NCBI RefSeq assembly: GCF_021398735.1
Contig: NZ_CP090349.1
Location: 4,731,001-4,795,000, forward strand
Reading direction: 5' to 3'
Origin: Methylobacterium oryzae
Lineage (GTDB): Bacteria; Pseudomonadota; Alphaproteobacteria; Rhizobiales; Beijerinckiaceae
DNA length: 64,000 nt
This document shows positions 27,914 to 36,935 of this stretch, piece by piece. The position numbers were made by a program, and so were the translations under genes. Position 1 is the stretch's first letter; each line of letters opens with the position of its first letter. The notes beneath the pieces were generated by a model. That model was not told where the DNA came from, ran no database searches, and was given only the letters and a program-made list of their open reading frames with translations.

Positions 27914-28675
27914 ATGGACAGGTCAGCCACGGACCGGGTCACGGAAGGGTTCGTCGACCGCGCCGAGGTCGCGCGCTTCGACGCGCTCGCCGCCACGTGG
28001 TGGGACGAGACCGGCCCGATGCGCGTCCTGCACCGGTTCAACCCGGTGCGGCTCGCCTACATCCGCGACGCCCTCTGCCGGCGCTTCGGTCGCGACCCGA
28101 AAGCCCCCTTCCCGCTCGACGGGCTGACGATCTGCGACGTCGGCTGCGGCGGCGGCGTTCTCTCGGAGCCGCTGGCCCGTCTCGGCGCCCGGGTGACCGG
28201 GCTCGACCCGGCCGAGCAGAACGTCGCGGTCGCCCGAACCCATGCCGAGGCGGCCGGGGTGCCGGTGGATTACCGCGGGCAGACCATCGAGGCGGTGGTC
28301 GCCGGCGGCGAGAGCTTCGACGCGGTGCTGATCATGGAGGTCGTCGAGCACGTCTCCGACATGCCGGCCTTCGTGCGGACCGCCTGCGCGGCGGTGAAGC
28401 CCGGCGGCATGCTGTTCGGGGCCACCCTCAACCGGACGCTGCGCTCCTTCGCGCTCGCCATCGTCGGCGCCGAGTACGTGCTCGGCTGGCTGCCGCGCGG
28501 CACGCACGACTGGGAGAAGTTCGTGACGCCGGACGAGCTCGCCCGCGCGATCCGGGCCGGCGGCCTCGACGTCACCGACACGGTCGGCGTCGTCTACAAC
28601 CCGCTGACGGACGGGTGGCGCACCGGCCGCGACAAGGCGGTGAACTACATGGTCGCGGCCGAGCGGTCGGCGTGA
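27914..28675 (+). CDS. ubiG: Ubiquinone biosynthesis O-methyltransferase UbiG
   Basis: UbiG makes both O-methylations in ubiquinone synthesis. The 253-residue length is typical. The signature ARFDALAATWWDETGPM (about 20-36) and VLHRFNPVRLAYIRD is specific to UbiG; SAM motif I is CDVGCGGGVLSEPLARLG. The membrane-associated insertion region is present (GWLPRGTHDWEKFV). ATG 27914 is chosen over upstream open frame because the family N-terminus begins here and GAGG lies upstream. Confidence 0.95.
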   Translation: MDRSATDRVTEGFVDRAEVARFDALAATWWDETGPMRVLHRFNPVRLAYIRDALCRRFGRDPKAPFPLDGLTICDVGCGGGVLSEPLARLGARVTGLDPAEQNVAVARTHAEAAGVPVDYRGQTIEAVVAGGESFDAVLIMEVVEHVSDMPAFVRTACAAVKPGGMLFGATLNRTLRSFALAIVGAEYVLGWLPRGTHDWEKFVTPDELARAIRAGGLDVTDTVGVVYNPLTDGWRTGRDKAVNYMVAAERSA

Positions 28676-28721
28676 ACCGGTCGCGTCCGCCGCCGTTGCC
28701 ATCGCGGCGGAGGACGCGGCG

Positions 28722-29294
28722 ATGCTCGAGAAGATTCCCGGTGTGCTCGGCGAGGCGCTGTCGGGGCTGAAGGCGGGCCTGGACAAGACGACGTCCCGCG
28801 CTGACTTCCCCGACGTGCCCGAGACCGTGACGCTGTCGAGCCCGGCCTTCGCCGACGGGGCGGACTTGCCCGCCCGCTTCACGGCCGACGGCGCGGGCGT
28901 GTCGCCGCCCCTCGCCTGGAGCGGGCTGCCGGCGGGCACCGCCGCCCTCGTCCTCCTCGTGGAGGATGCGGGCAGCCCGACGCCCCGGCCGCTGGTCCAT
29001 CTCATAGCCTGGTCGGTCCCGCCGGAACCCGCCGGCCTGTTGGAGGGTGCGCTGCCGGGTCCCGGCCACGCGGGCACCGTGGAGGCCGTGGGCCGGAACA
29101 GCTTCCTGCGCGCGGAATGGCTGCCGCCGGACCCGCCCACCGGCCACGGGCCGCACCCATACCTCTTCCAGATCTACGCGCTGCGGCAGCCCCTCGCCCT
29201 TGCCGAGGCGCCGGGCCGCGGCGCGCTGATCGAGGCCATGCGCGGTCAGGTCCTCGCGAAGGGGATATTGACCGGCGTTTACCATCGTCCCTGA
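28722..29294 (+). CDS. YbhB/YbcL family (PEBP-like) protein
   Basis: The 190-residue protein matches the bacterial phosphatidylethanolamine-binding-protein/Raf-kinase-inhibitor-like fold: LSSPAFADGADLPARFTADGAG, the ligand-site SPPLAWSGLPAGT, LLVEDAGSPTPRPLVHLIAW (conserved Asp and His) and GPHPYLFQIYAL. No signal peptide is evident, though a 35-residue N-terminal extension precedes the core. A small-molecule or phospholipid ligand is presumed; the biological role is unknown. It follows ubiG by 46 bases and may share its transcript. Confidence 0.85.
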   Translation: MLEKIPGVLGEALSGLKAGLDKTTSRADFPDVPETVTLSSPAFADGADLPARFTADGAGVSPPLAWSGLPAGTAALVLLVEDAGSPTPRPLVHLIAWSVPPEPAGLLEGALPGPGHAGTVEAVGRNSFLRAEWLPPDPPTGHGPHPYLFQIYALRQPLALAEAPGRGALIEAMRGQVLAKGILTGVYHRP

Positions 29295-29427
29295 TCCGGC
29301 CGATACCGATGCGATACAGCTCAGCCCTGCAGAACTCGCGCGTTGTGCCGCATTCGTGATCTCAGTATTGTGTCGACCAACGAAGCGGTCTGGGCAGACC
29401 GCCTGAAAATGGCTGGAGATCGGGCCT

Positions 29428-30048
29428 GTGGGCGTCGGCGTGCGCACGAAGCGGCGGGGCGGCAGCAGTGTGGCGCGCGCGCTCGCTGTGTCGGATGTCG
29501 GGACTTGGACCTGGCACATCGCCGACGATGTTCTCCGGTGCGACCCCGTCGCGGCGACGATGCTGGGCCTGCCCCGAACGAAGAGCAGCAGCGGGACGAC
29601 TTTCGGGGCCTTCCTCGACCGCATCCACCCGGAGGATCAGCGGCGGATCGCGTCGATCCTCGACGACCTCCGCCGGCAGGGCGGCCTGTACATCGCGCAG
29701 TACCGGACCGTGCCGGAGCCGGGCGAGGTCCGGTGGATCCTCGCGCGCGGCCGCTTCATCCTCGACGCGCAGGGCGGCGTCAGCGAGGCCCACGGGATCG
29801 TCATCGACGTGACCGAGCGCGGCCGCGACGGCTTCCTCGACGAATCCGCCTTCTGCGCGACCGACGTGGCCGCCGGCGGCATCGACCGGGTCGCCGAGAT
29901 GGCCCTGGCCCTCTACAACGCCGCCGAGGACGGCCTGCCCCAGCCGGGGTTCGAGCGCCTGAAGCCGCTGCTCGACGTGCTGCTGCACGAGATCGGCCGG
30001 CAGCTCGTGCTCGCGCCGGCCGTGCCGGATCTCGACAGGGTTCACTGA
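29428..30048 (+). CDS. Stand-alone PAS-domain protein
   Basis: The 206-residue protein has one PAS fold of the PAS_3 type (about residues 20-130): SDVGTWTWHIADDVLRCDP, FLDRIHPEDQRRI and RWILARGRFILDAQGGV with a closing IVIDVTERGR. The following 75 residues are helical and match no known kinase, cyclase or HTH output. It starts at GTG 29428 with GGAGA (29415-29419) at good distance. It may act by protein contact as a redox or ligand sensor. No partner kinase gene is adjacent. Confidence 0.78.
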   Translation: MGVGVRTKRRGGSSVARALAVSDVGTWTWHIADDVLRCDPVAATMLGLPRTKSSSGTTFGAFLDRIHPEDQRRIASILDDLRRQGGLYIAQYRTVPEPGEVRWILARGRFILDAQGGVSEAHGIVIDVTERGRDGFLDESAFCATDVAAGGIDRVAEMALALYNAAEDGLPQPGFERLKPLLDVLLHEIGRQLVLAPAVPDLDRVH

Positions 30049-30225
30049 GCCGCCCCGCCTCCGCTCGATGCCCGTCGCGCCTTGCCTTCCGGGGGCGAAT
30101 CCTGATATGGCCGCGCCATCCCGCGATGCGTGAGCCGTGATCGCCGGACGCGACGCCGCGTCCAGCCTCGTGACCACGTTCCCGACACCCTACACAACGG
30201 ACGGCCCTCCGGGCTCGAGAGACCC

Positions 30226-30351
30226 ATGAAGATCCGCAACTCCCTCAAGTCCCTGCGTGGCCGCCACCGCGACAACCAGCTCGTGCGCCGCAAGGGCCGG
30301 GTCTACGTGATCAACAAGACCCAGAAGCGCTTCAAGGCCCGCCAGGGCTGA
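30226..30351 (+). CDS. rpmJ: 50S ribosomal protein L36, zinc-free form
   Basis: This 41-residue basic protein has the L36 sequence pattern [19 protein letters not shown] followed by [22 protein letters not shown] (two parts). It has no cysteine, so it is the C-minus type that does not bind zinc, the usual and often only L36 in alphaproteobacteria. It stands alone, outside a ribosomal operon, as is common. Confidence 0.95.
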   Translation: MKIRNSLKSLRGRHRDNQLVRRKGRVYVINKTQKRFKARQG

Positions 30352-30489
30352 GGCAGCTCCGCCCGGTCAGGCCGGGTCGGACGACGATCGACGTTGGGAC
30401 GGCCGTACCCGAAGGGGCGCGGCCGTTTCCGCATGCGCGCGGCACCGCGGCACGTTGACGGATCCCGGGCCGGCGCACAGTCTGGCCGC

Positions 30490-31101
30490 ATGACGCCGAC
30501 CCGCCTCCTCGCCGCCCTGGTCTGCCTGTCGGGCCTCGCCCTGGACATCCCGGCGGCGCGGGCGGCTCCGGAGACCGGGCGTCCCGGCCGCACCGCTCCC
30601 GAGGGGAAGCCGGCCCCCAAGCCGCCGAGCCTCGACGACCTGTTCGCCCGCCTCCGCGCCAGCGAGGACCCGGCCGAGGCCAAGGGCATCGCCCGGCTGA
30701 TCGAGCGGCGCATGGCCGGGTCGGGCAGCCCGACCGCCGACCTCCTCACCGACCGCGCCCGGCAGGCGGTCACCGCACACGACTTCCCCCTGGCGGCCGA
30801 GCTGATGGACCGCGTCACCGCCCTCGAGCCGAACTGGTCGGAGGGCTGGAACCGGCGCGCGACGGTGTTCTGGCTCCTGTCCGACAAGGACGACGCCCTG
30901 GCGGACCTGCAGCGGGCCCTGGTGCTGGAGCCGCGCCACTTCGAGGCCTGGGCCGCGATGGGCCGGATCTACGAATCGCTCGACGACAAGGCGCGGGCGC
31001 TCGCCGCCTTCCGGCGGGCGCGGGCGCTCTACCCGCAGATGGAGAAGATCGGCGAGGCGATCAACCGCCTCACTCCGGAGGTCGACGGCCGCGACCTGTG
31101 A
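30490..31101 (+). CDS. Secreted TPR-repeat protein
   Basis: The 203-residue protein has a signal peptide (RLLAALVCLSGLALDIPAARA, cleavage near residue 25) and a proline-rich linker. It then has at least two TPR units around residues 95-190: FPLAAELMDRVTALEPNWSEGW, shown in part by ALADLQRALVLEPRHFEAWA and ALAAFRRARALYPQ. It is a periplasmic scaffold by inference. The GTGA overlap with the following hydrolase gene indicates coupled expression. Confidence 0.82.
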   Translation: MTPTRLLAALVCLSGLALDIPAARAAPETGRPGRTAPEGKPAPKPPSLDDLFARLRASEDPAEAKGIARLIERRMAGSGSPTADLLTDRARQAVTAHDFPLAAELMDRVTALEPNWSEGWNRRATVFWLLSDKDDALADLQRALVLEPRHFEAWAAMGRIYESLDDKARALAAFRRARALYPQMEKIGEAINRLTPEVDGRDL

Positions 31102-32114
31102 GCCGGGTGACCGCCGTCCTCCTCACCCTCCTGGCCCTGCCCTTCGCCCTCGCCGGGCTCGTCCTCGCGGCCGGCGCGCTGGCGACGCTGGCCATCACCC
31201 TGCGGGTCGGCGCCGCCCACCCGCCGGCAGGCCCGTTCGTGGCGGTCACCGGCGGCCGGCTCGCGACCCTGCAGGACGGGCCGGCCGACGGACCGCCCGT
31301 CGTGCTCCTGCACGGCGCCTCGGCCAACGCGTCGGATCCGATGGAGGGGATCGGCCACCGGCTCGCGGCGCGGGGTTTCCGGGTCATCGCTTTCGACCGG
31401 CCGGGCTTCGGCTGGAGCGAGCGGATCGGTGGCGACGCCGCCGCGCCCCCCGCGTCGCAGGCCGGACTGATCGCGGAGGCGCTGGAACGGATGGGTGTCG
31501 GCCCGGCGCTCGTCTTCGGCCATTCCTGGGCCGGCGCCCTGGCCCTCGCCCTCGCGCTGGATCACCCGGACCGGGTGTCGGCCCTCGCCCTCGCGGCGCC
31601 GGTGGCGATGCCCATGCCGGACCGGATGCCCGATCTGCCCTGGTACTGGCGGCTCGCCGTGACCCCGCCGGTGGCGTGGCTGCTCAGCCGGACGGTCGGG
31701 CCGCCCATCGCGCAGCACTACCTGCCCGAGGCGGCGCGCCGGGTCTTCCAGCCGCAACCGCCGCGTGCGGATTACCCAGACCTGGCGCGGTCGGACCTGG
31801 TCCTGCGGCCCGCAACGCTGCTCGCCAACGTCCAGGACCTGCTCGGTTTGCCGCTTGCCCTCGCGGCGCAGAGCCCGCGCTACGGCGCGATCCGCGTGCC
31901 CACCGTGGTGATATCCGGCGAGGCGGACCCGATCGTCCGCGCCGACACGCAGGCGGTGCCGCTGGCCCGCGCGATCCCCGGCGCGCGGCTGGTGCTGCTG
32001 CCGGGCATCGGCCACATGCTCCAGTACGTCGCCGCCGATCGGGTCACCGAGGAGGTGGCCCGGCTGGCCGGCGCGACGGGCGCGGCCGGCCCGGAGCCGG
32101 CCGTCGCGCACTGA
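31098..32114 (+). CDS. Membrane-anchored alpha/beta hydrolase
   Basis: The 338-residue protein starts at GTG 31098, overlapping the previous stop. An N-terminal membrane segment (about 5-35) precedes an alpha/beta-hydrolase fold with oxyanion region VVLLHGASAN, nucleophile elbow FGHSWAGAL, Asp in ISGEADPIV and His in LPGIGHMLQ, so the catalytic triad looks complete. Substrate is unknown; esterase or haloperoxidase-like activity is possible. It pairs with the TPR gene, and both products face the periplasm or inner membrane. Confidence 0.85.
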   Translation: MSRVTAVLLTLLALPFALAGLVLAAGALATLAITLRVGAAHPPAGPFVAVTGGRLATLQDGPADGPPVVLLHGASANASDPMEGIGHRLAARGFRVIAFDRPGFGWSERIGGDAAAPPASQAGLIAEALERMGVGPALVFGHSWAGALALALALDHPDRVSALALAAPVAMPMPDRMPDLPWYWRLAVTPPVAWLLSRTVGPPIAQHYLPEAARRVFQPQPPRADYPDLARSDLVLRPATLLANVQDLLGLPLALAAQSPRYGAIRVPTVVISGEADPIVRADTQAVPLARAIPGARLVLLPGIGHMLQYVAADRVTEEVARLAGATGAAGPEPAVAH

Positions 32115-32150
32115 CACGCCGGCCGGTCCCGCTCTCGTATCCCGGTGGCG

Positions 32151-33587
32151 TCAGGCCTTCTCGGCGTGCTCGCGGGTGATGAAGGTCAGCCGCACGAGGT
32201 TGGTGGCGCCCGGCGTGCCGAACGGCAGGCCGGCCACGACGATCACCCGGTCCCCCACGGCGGCGAACTTCTCGCGCACGGCGAACTTGGCGGCGCGGAA
32301 CGACATGTCGTCCACGTCGCTGGCGTCCTTGGTGACGATCGGGTGCGTGCCCCAGGCCAGGGCGAGGCGCCGGGCGGTCTCGCGCCGCGGCGTCAGGGCG
32401 ATCACGGTGGCGTTCGGGCGCTCGCGCGACAGGCGCAGGGCCGTCGAGCCGGAATTGGTCCAGGCCATGATCGCGTCGAGACTCAGCGCGTCGACCATCT
32501 GGTGCGCCGCCGCCGCGATGGCGTCGGCGGCCGTCTCGTCCGGGGTCGCGCTCTGCGCCCGGATGATCGACCAGTAGATCGCGTCCCGCTCCACCTGCTC
32601 GGCGATCCGGTTCATGGTCTCGACCGCCCCGATCGGGTGGGCGCCCGAGGCGCTCTCCGCGGAGAGCATCACGGCGTCCGCCCCCTCGTAGACCGCCGTG
32701 GCGACGTCGGAGACCTCGGCCCGGGTCGGCACCGGCGCGGTGATCATCGATTCGAGCATCTGGGTGGCGACGACCACCGGCTTGCCGTAGCGCCGAGCGC
32801 CGCGGGTGATGCGCTTCTGAACGCCCGGCACCTGCTCCAGGGGCATCTCCACGCCGAGATCGCCGCGGGCGACCATCAGCCCGTCGGAGATCTCGATGAT
32901 CTCGTCGAGACGCGCCAGCGCCTGCGGCTTCTCGATCTTGGCCATCACCAGGGCGCGGCCGGCGCAGACCTTCTTCACCTCGGCCACGTCCTCGGGCCGC
33001 TGGACGAACGAGACGGCGATCCAGTCGGCGCCGGCGTTCAGGCCGGCATCGAGGTCGGCCCGGTCCTTGTCGGTCATCGCCGGCACCGGGATCACGGTGT
33101 GCGGCAGGGACACGCCCTTCCGGTTCGAGATCCGGCCGCCGACCTCGACGCGGGTCACGGCCCGGTTGTGCGCCGTCTCGAGCACGGTCAGCCGCAGCTT
33201 GCCGTCGTCGACCAGGATGGCGTGGCCCGGCTCCAGCGCCTCGAGGATCTGCGGATGCGGCAGGTGGCAGCGCGCGGCGTCGCCGGGGGTCGGGTCGCCG
33301 TCGAGCACGAAGGTGGCACCGGCCTCGATCATCGCGGCGCCCTCCGCGAAGGTGCCGAGCCGCAGCTTGGGTCCCTGCAGGTCGACCAGGATGCCGATCG
33401 GCCGCTTGGCCTCGCGCTCGATGGTGCGGATCGCCTCCACCTTCTCGGGCAGCTTCTCGCGCGGGAGGTGGCTCATGTTGAGCCGGAATACGTCGACGCC
33501 CGCGCGGAACAGCCGCTCGATCATCTCCGGCGAATCGGAGGCCGGACCGAGGGTGGCGACGATCTTCGTGCGGCGTGACCGTTTCAA
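32151..33587 (-). CDS. pyk: Pyruvate kinase
   Basis: It converts phosphoenolpyruvate and ADP to pyruvate and ATP. The 478-residue length is normal. It shows TKIVATLGPASDSPEMI, substrate/metal site IMVARGDLGVEMPLEQV in part (GLMVARGDLGVEMPLE), and VATQMLESMI, with a complete C-terminal allosteric domain. The start is TTG 33587 with a strong GGAGGAAA about eight bases upstream; no ATG is available at the conserved N-terminus. The glycerate kinase and DUF1036 genes lie upstream on the same strand, an order shared by related bacteria. Confidence 0.95.
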   Translation of the reverse strand: MKRSRRTKIVATLGPASDSPEMIERLFRAGVDVFRLNMSHLPREKLPEKVEAIRTIEREAKRPIGILVDLQGPKLRLGTFAEGAAMIEAGATFVLDGDPTPGDAARCHLPHPQILEALEPGHAILVDDGKLRLTVLETAHNRAVTRVEVGGRISNRKGVSLPHTVIPVPAMTDKDRADLDAGLNAGADWIAVSFVQRPEDVAEVKKVCAGRALVMAKIEKPQALARLDEIIEISDGLMVARGDLGVEMPLEQVPGVQKRITRGARRYGKPVVVATQMLESMITAPVPTRAEVSDVATAVYEGADAVMLSAESASGAHPIGAVETMNRIAEQVERDAIYWSIIRAQSATPDETAADAIAAAAHQMVDALSLDAIMAWTNSGSTALRLSRERPNATVIALTPRRETARRLALAWGTHPIVTKDASDVDDMSFRAAKFAVREKFAAVGDRVIVVAGLPFGTPGATNLVRLTFITREHAEKA

Positions 33588-33726
33588 GCGTATTTCCTCC
33601 GTGTTCTCGTTGCCGCGCGGCGTCGAGCGCCGGCGGTTGAAAGATCTGGCTCAGGGAGCGCAGATCGGCTGTGAGCATCTCGGGCCGGACAGCGTCAAGA
33701 CCGCGGTCTCGGCCGCCGCCTTCACA

Positions 33727-34209
33727 TTACGGTTTCGCCGGCGCGTCCGGCCGGTTCGGATCCGTGAGCTGGATGGTCCAGCTCTTCTGCTCGCCGGTGT
33801 CGACTTCGAAGAAGCCGTTGCGGTCGTAGCCGCGGGCGAGACAATCCTCGATGCCGCGAATCGTGAACTCCGAATCGCGGGTGCACATCAGCGAACGGCC
33901 GCTCCACTCGCCGCCGCGCGTGTAGTCGACCGCGAAGACGTAGTAGAACCGCGCCGCCAGCGCGCCCTTGAGCAGCGTCTCGCAGGCCTTCGGCGCCAGA
34001 TCCCACCAGCCCTCCGTCACCCAGCCCTGGGGATCGCGGTAGCCCAGCGAGATCCCGACCTTGCTGGCGGTCTGGTTGCACAGGCGCAGGTCCGCCCGGG
34101 CGGGGCTCGCGCCGAGGAGCGCGAGGCCGAGGACCGTGACTGCCGGGAGGAGCTGAGCCGCCGAGACGCGAGAGCTAATTGACGAGGATGATGCGGCAGT
34201 CGTTGACAT
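33727..34209 (-). CDS. DUF1036 family secreted protein
   Basis: The 160-residue protein has a signal peptide (hydrophobic LLPAVTVLGLALLGASPARA, cleavage about residue 39). A DUF1036 domain follows with DLRLCNQTASKVGISLGYRD, WVTEGWWDLAPKACETLLKG and a four-cysteine pattern including RSLMCTRDSEFTIRG and GIEDCLARGYDR. It is a periplasmic protein of unknown function. ATG 34209 overlaps the end of gckA by 35 bases in another frame, so expression is probably coupled to it. Confidence 0.85.
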   Translation of the reverse strand: MSTTAASSSSISSRVSAAQLLPAVTVLGLALLGASPARADLRLCNQTASKVGISLGYRDPQGWVTEGWWDLAPKACETLLKGALAARFYYVFAVDYTRGGEWSGRSLMCTRDSEFTIRGIEDCLARGYDRNGFFEVDTGEQKSWTIQLTDPNRPDAPAKP

Positions 34210-35494
34210 TGGTACAGGTCGGACCGGGGTTCACGAGGTCGCCGAGGGCCGCGAAGAAGGCGGTGGAGTCGTTCTGCTCCAGCATCGCGGCCGGGTCGAG
34301 GCCGGCGGCCCGGGCCCGTTCGAGGGTCGTGGGGTCGACGAGGCCGCCCGCCGGGTCGGTGGAGAGGCCCCGCCCGCCGTCGGTCCCGTCGGTGTCGGCG
34401 CTGATGCCGAAGATGCCGGGCTCGCCGTCGAGCGCGACCGCCAGCGCCAGGGCGTATTCCTGGTTCGGGCCGCCATGGCCCTCGCCGCGGATGGTGACGG
34501 TGAGTTCGCCGCCGGAGATCAGCGCGACGCGCTTGCCGGCCGCCTTGTGGCGCTTGGCCTCGGCCGCGTGCTCGGCCGCGACCTCGCGGGCCTCGCCCTC
34601 CAGGTCGGCGCCCAGGAGGATCGGCTCGTAGCCGGCCGCGCGGGCCGCCTCGGCGGCGGCGTTCAGGGCGTCGATCGGCCGGGCGATGATGCGGTACTCG
34701 GCGCGGGCGAAGGCGGGATCGCCGGCCTTCGGCGTCTCGTTGTTGGGGTCGTTCAGGAGGCGCACCGCCTCCTCGGGCAGCGGGATGCCGCGCTTCTCGC
34801 AGATGGCCCGGGCATCGGCCAGGGTCGACGGATCGGGCATGGTCGGCCCGGAGGCGATCACCGCCGGATCGTCGAAGGGCACGTCGGAGATCGCCAGCGT
34901 CAGGACGCGCCGGGCATTGCGGGCCGCGAGGGCCAGGCGGCCGCCCTTGATCCGCGAGATGTGCTTGCGCACCGTGTTGATCTCGCCGATCGGCGCGCCG
35001 GAACGGAGCATCGCCCGGGTGATCGCCTGCTTCTCGATCAGCGTGAGGTCGCCGGCGGGGGCGATCCAGTTGGCCGAGCCGCCGCCCGAGAGCAGCACCA
35101 GGACCTCGTCGTCGGGCCCGGCCTCGGTGGCGAGCCGCAGCGCTTCGCGGGTCGCCGAGATGCCGGCCTCGTCGGGGACCGGGTGGCCCGCCTCGACCAT
35201 GTGGATCCCCGGCGCTTCCTGCCCGTAGCCGTGCCGCGCCACCGCGAGGCCGACGATCCGGTCGTCACCCAGCCCGTGCTTCTGCCGGTAGAAGCGGCTC
35301 GCCACGGCGCTCATGCTGCCCGCGGCCTTGCCGGCGGCCAGGATGATCAGGCGGCCCGGGCTCGGCTCCGGCAGGTGCGGCGGCAGGCAGAGATCCGGAT
35401 GGGCGGCGCGGATCGCGGCCGTGAGGATCGAATCGAGGAGCGCGCGCTGGTCCCGGGTGGCCGCGTCGGTGACGGGCGGAACGGTGTCGGTCAT
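34175..35494 (-). CDS. gckA: Glycerate 2-kinase (GckA, MOFRL family)
   Basis: It phosphorylates D-glycerate to 2-phosphoglycerate, the step that brings serine-cycle glycerate into central metabolism in type II methylotrophs. The 439-residue protein has an N-terminal DUF4147 domain (LIILAAGKAAGSMSAVA, LSGGGSANWIAP, HISRIKGGRLA) and a C-terminal MOFRL domain (ALISGGELTVTI, GHGGPNQEYAL, ADTDGTDGGRG). Older annotations call the family hydroxypyruvate reductase. ATG 35494 matches the family start. Its position with pyk links glycerate supply to pyruvate formation. Confidence 0.92.
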   Translation of the reverse strand: MTDTVPPVTDAATRDQRALLDSILTAAIRAAHPDLCLPPHLPEPSPGRLIILAAGKAAGSMSAVASRFYRQKHGLGDDRIVGLAVARHGYGQEAPGIHMVEAGHPVPDEAGISATREALRLATEAGPDDEVLVLLSGGGSANWIAPAGDLTLIEKQAITRAMLRSGAPIGEINTVRKHISRIKGGRLALAARNARRVLTLAISDVPFDDPAVIASGPTMPDPSTLADARAICEKRGIPLPEEAVRLLNDPNNETPKAGDPAFARAEYRIIARPIDALNAAAEAARAAGYEPILLGADLEGEAREVAAEHAAEAKRHKAAGKRVALISGGELTVTIRGEGHGGPNQEYALALAVALDGEPGIFGISADTDGTDGGRGLSTDPAGGLVDPTTLERARAAGLDPAAMLEQNDSTAFFAALGDLVNPGPTCTNVNDCRIILVN

Positions 35495-35652
35495 GGCGTC
35501 GAACGGGCTCCTCTCTCCATTGTGTCGCGCGATCCCCGCCCGTTTCTTCCCTGGGCGGCGGGCCCGTTTCTTGCCGTGAGCGCACGATCCTTGATAGGTG
35601 ATCTGCCCGAGCGGCCGCGCGACGGCAAGCGCCATCGGTGCCCTCGCACAGA

Positions 35653-35676
35653 TCTGAAGACCTCTCTGAAGACCTC
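35653..35676. repeat. Perfect 12-bp tandem duplication before the N-formylglutamate amidohydrolase gene
   Basis: TCTGAAGACCTC occurs twice in direct succession, ending ten bases before the GTG start at 35685. It probably arose by slippage. It places sequence immediately upstream of the CGGAG ribosome site, so it could affect leader length only. Confidence 0.9.
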
Positions 35677-35684
35677 GGAGCCCC

Positions 35685-36449
35685 GTGACCCGACCGGAGA
35701 CAGAATCGGCCGTCCCGCCCGCGCATCCCTGCGAGATCATCCCCGGCGACCCCGCCTGCGGCCTCGTCATCGCCTGCGACCACGCCTCGAACTTCGTGCC
35801 GCCGGACATCGCGCTCGGCGTGCCCGCGTCGGAATACGCCCGGCACATCGCCTACGACATCGGCGCGGCGGCGGTGACGCGGAGCCTCGCGGCGCAGCTC
35901 GGCGCCCCGGCGATCCTGACGAACTTCTCCCGCCTCATCATCGACCCGAATCGCGGGCGCGCCGATCCGACGCTGGTGATGCGCCTGTCCGACGGCGCCG
36001 TCGTGCCGGGCAATGCCCGGATCGACGAGGCCGGGAAGCAGGCCCGGATCGCGCGGTTCTACGCGCCGTTCGACGCGGCCATCGACGACGCGATCGCCGC
36101 CGCCCAGGCTGCGGGCCGGCCGCCCGTGCTCCTGACCATGCACAGCTTCACGCCCTACTGGCGCGGAATCGCGCGGCCCTGGCAGGTCGGGATCCTGTAC
36201 GACCGGGACGACCGCTTCGCCCGCCCGCTGATCCGCGCGCTGGAGGCCGATCCGGCCGGGCTCACCGTCGGCGACAACGCGCCCTACGGCGGCGGCCTGC
36301 CGGGCGACACGATCGACCGCCACGCCACCGCGCGCGGCCTCGCGAACGCCCTGGTGGAGATCCGCCAGGACCTGATCGCCGGCGCGGACGGCCAAGCGGA
36401 GTGGGCGGCGCGCTTCGCCCGCGTGCTGCGCCCGCTGCTCGCGGCTTGA
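35685..36449 (+). CDS. N-formylglutamate amidohydrolase family protein
   Basis: The 254-residue protein belongs to the FGase fold that hydrolyses N-formyl- or similar acyl-glutamate: VIACDHASNFVPPDIA, YDIGAAAVTRSLA, LTNFSRLIIDPNRG, LLTMHSFTPYW and VEIRQDLI are characteristic. Start is GTG 35685 with CGGAG directly upstream. No histidine-utilisation genes are adjacent, so a HutG role is not implied; its substrate may differ. It is divergent from gckA and followed by a DUF1244 gene, a pair seen in related genomes. Confidence 0.88.
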   Translation: MTRPETESAVPPAHPCEIIPGDPACGLVIACDHASNFVPPDIALGVPASEYARHIAYDIGAAAVTRSLAAQLGAPAILTNFSRLIIDPNRGRADPTLVMRLSDGAVVPGNARIDEAGKQARIARFYAPFDAAIDDAIAAAQAAGRPPVLLTMHSFTPYWRGIARPWQVGILYDRDDRFARPLIRALEADPAGLTVGDNAPYGGGLPGDTIDRHATARGLANALVEIRQDLIAGADGQAEWAARFARVLRPLLAA

Positions 36450-36511
36450 TCTCCGCCGGGCCGACCCCGAAATCGGGTGTGGCCCGCCCGACCCGAAGAG
36501 AGTTGCGACCG

Positions 36512-36820
36512 ATGAGCGAGATCGATCCCAGGACCCAGACGGAACTCGAGGCCGCGGTCTTCCGCCGCCTCGTCGCGCATCTGCGCAACCGGACGGACGT
36601 GCAGAACATCGACCTGATGAACCTGGCGGGCTTCTGCCGGAACTGCCTGTCGAACTGGCTGAAGGACGCCGCCGACGAGACGGGCGTCGCGCTGACCAAG
36701 GACGAGAGCCGCGAGGCGGTCTACGGGATGCCCTACGCCGAGTGGAAGGCGCGCTTCCAGACGGAGGCGAGTGCGGAGCAGCAGGCGGGCTTCTCGGCCG
36801 CGCAGGCCAAGGACCATTGA
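36512..36820 (+). CDS. DUF1244 family protein
   Basis: The 102-residue protein carries the DUF1244 core: FRRLVAHLRNRTDVQNIDLM, NLAGFCRNCLSNWLKDAAD and YGMPYAEWKARFQ. The CRNC cysteine pair is conserved and may be redox-active or bind metal. Function is unknown. It ends inside a 14-bp tandem duplication that also supplies its stop codon. Confidence 0.88.
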   Translation: MSEIDPRTQTELEAAVFRRLVAHLRNRTDVQNIDLMNLAGFCRNCLSNWLKDAADETGVALTKDESREAVYGMPYAEWKARFQTEASAEQQAGFSAAQAKDH

Positions 36821-36835
36821 TCAAGGACCATTGAT
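36808..36835. repeat. 14-bp tandem duplication across the DUF1244 stop codon
   Basis: CAAGGACCATTGAT is repeated twice in tandem. The first copy encodes the last residues (KDH) and the TGA of the DUF1244 gene; the second lies just outside, so the duplication leaves the protein unchanged. Confidence 0.9.
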
Positions 36836-36935
36836 GCGGCGGCCGGACGGCGGCGAATCGGCTAAGCTTCCGGTAAGGCGCGCCCGTTAACCACGGGTCC
36901 AGGGCGCAACCGCGCCGTGCATTCGGGAGAGCCCC

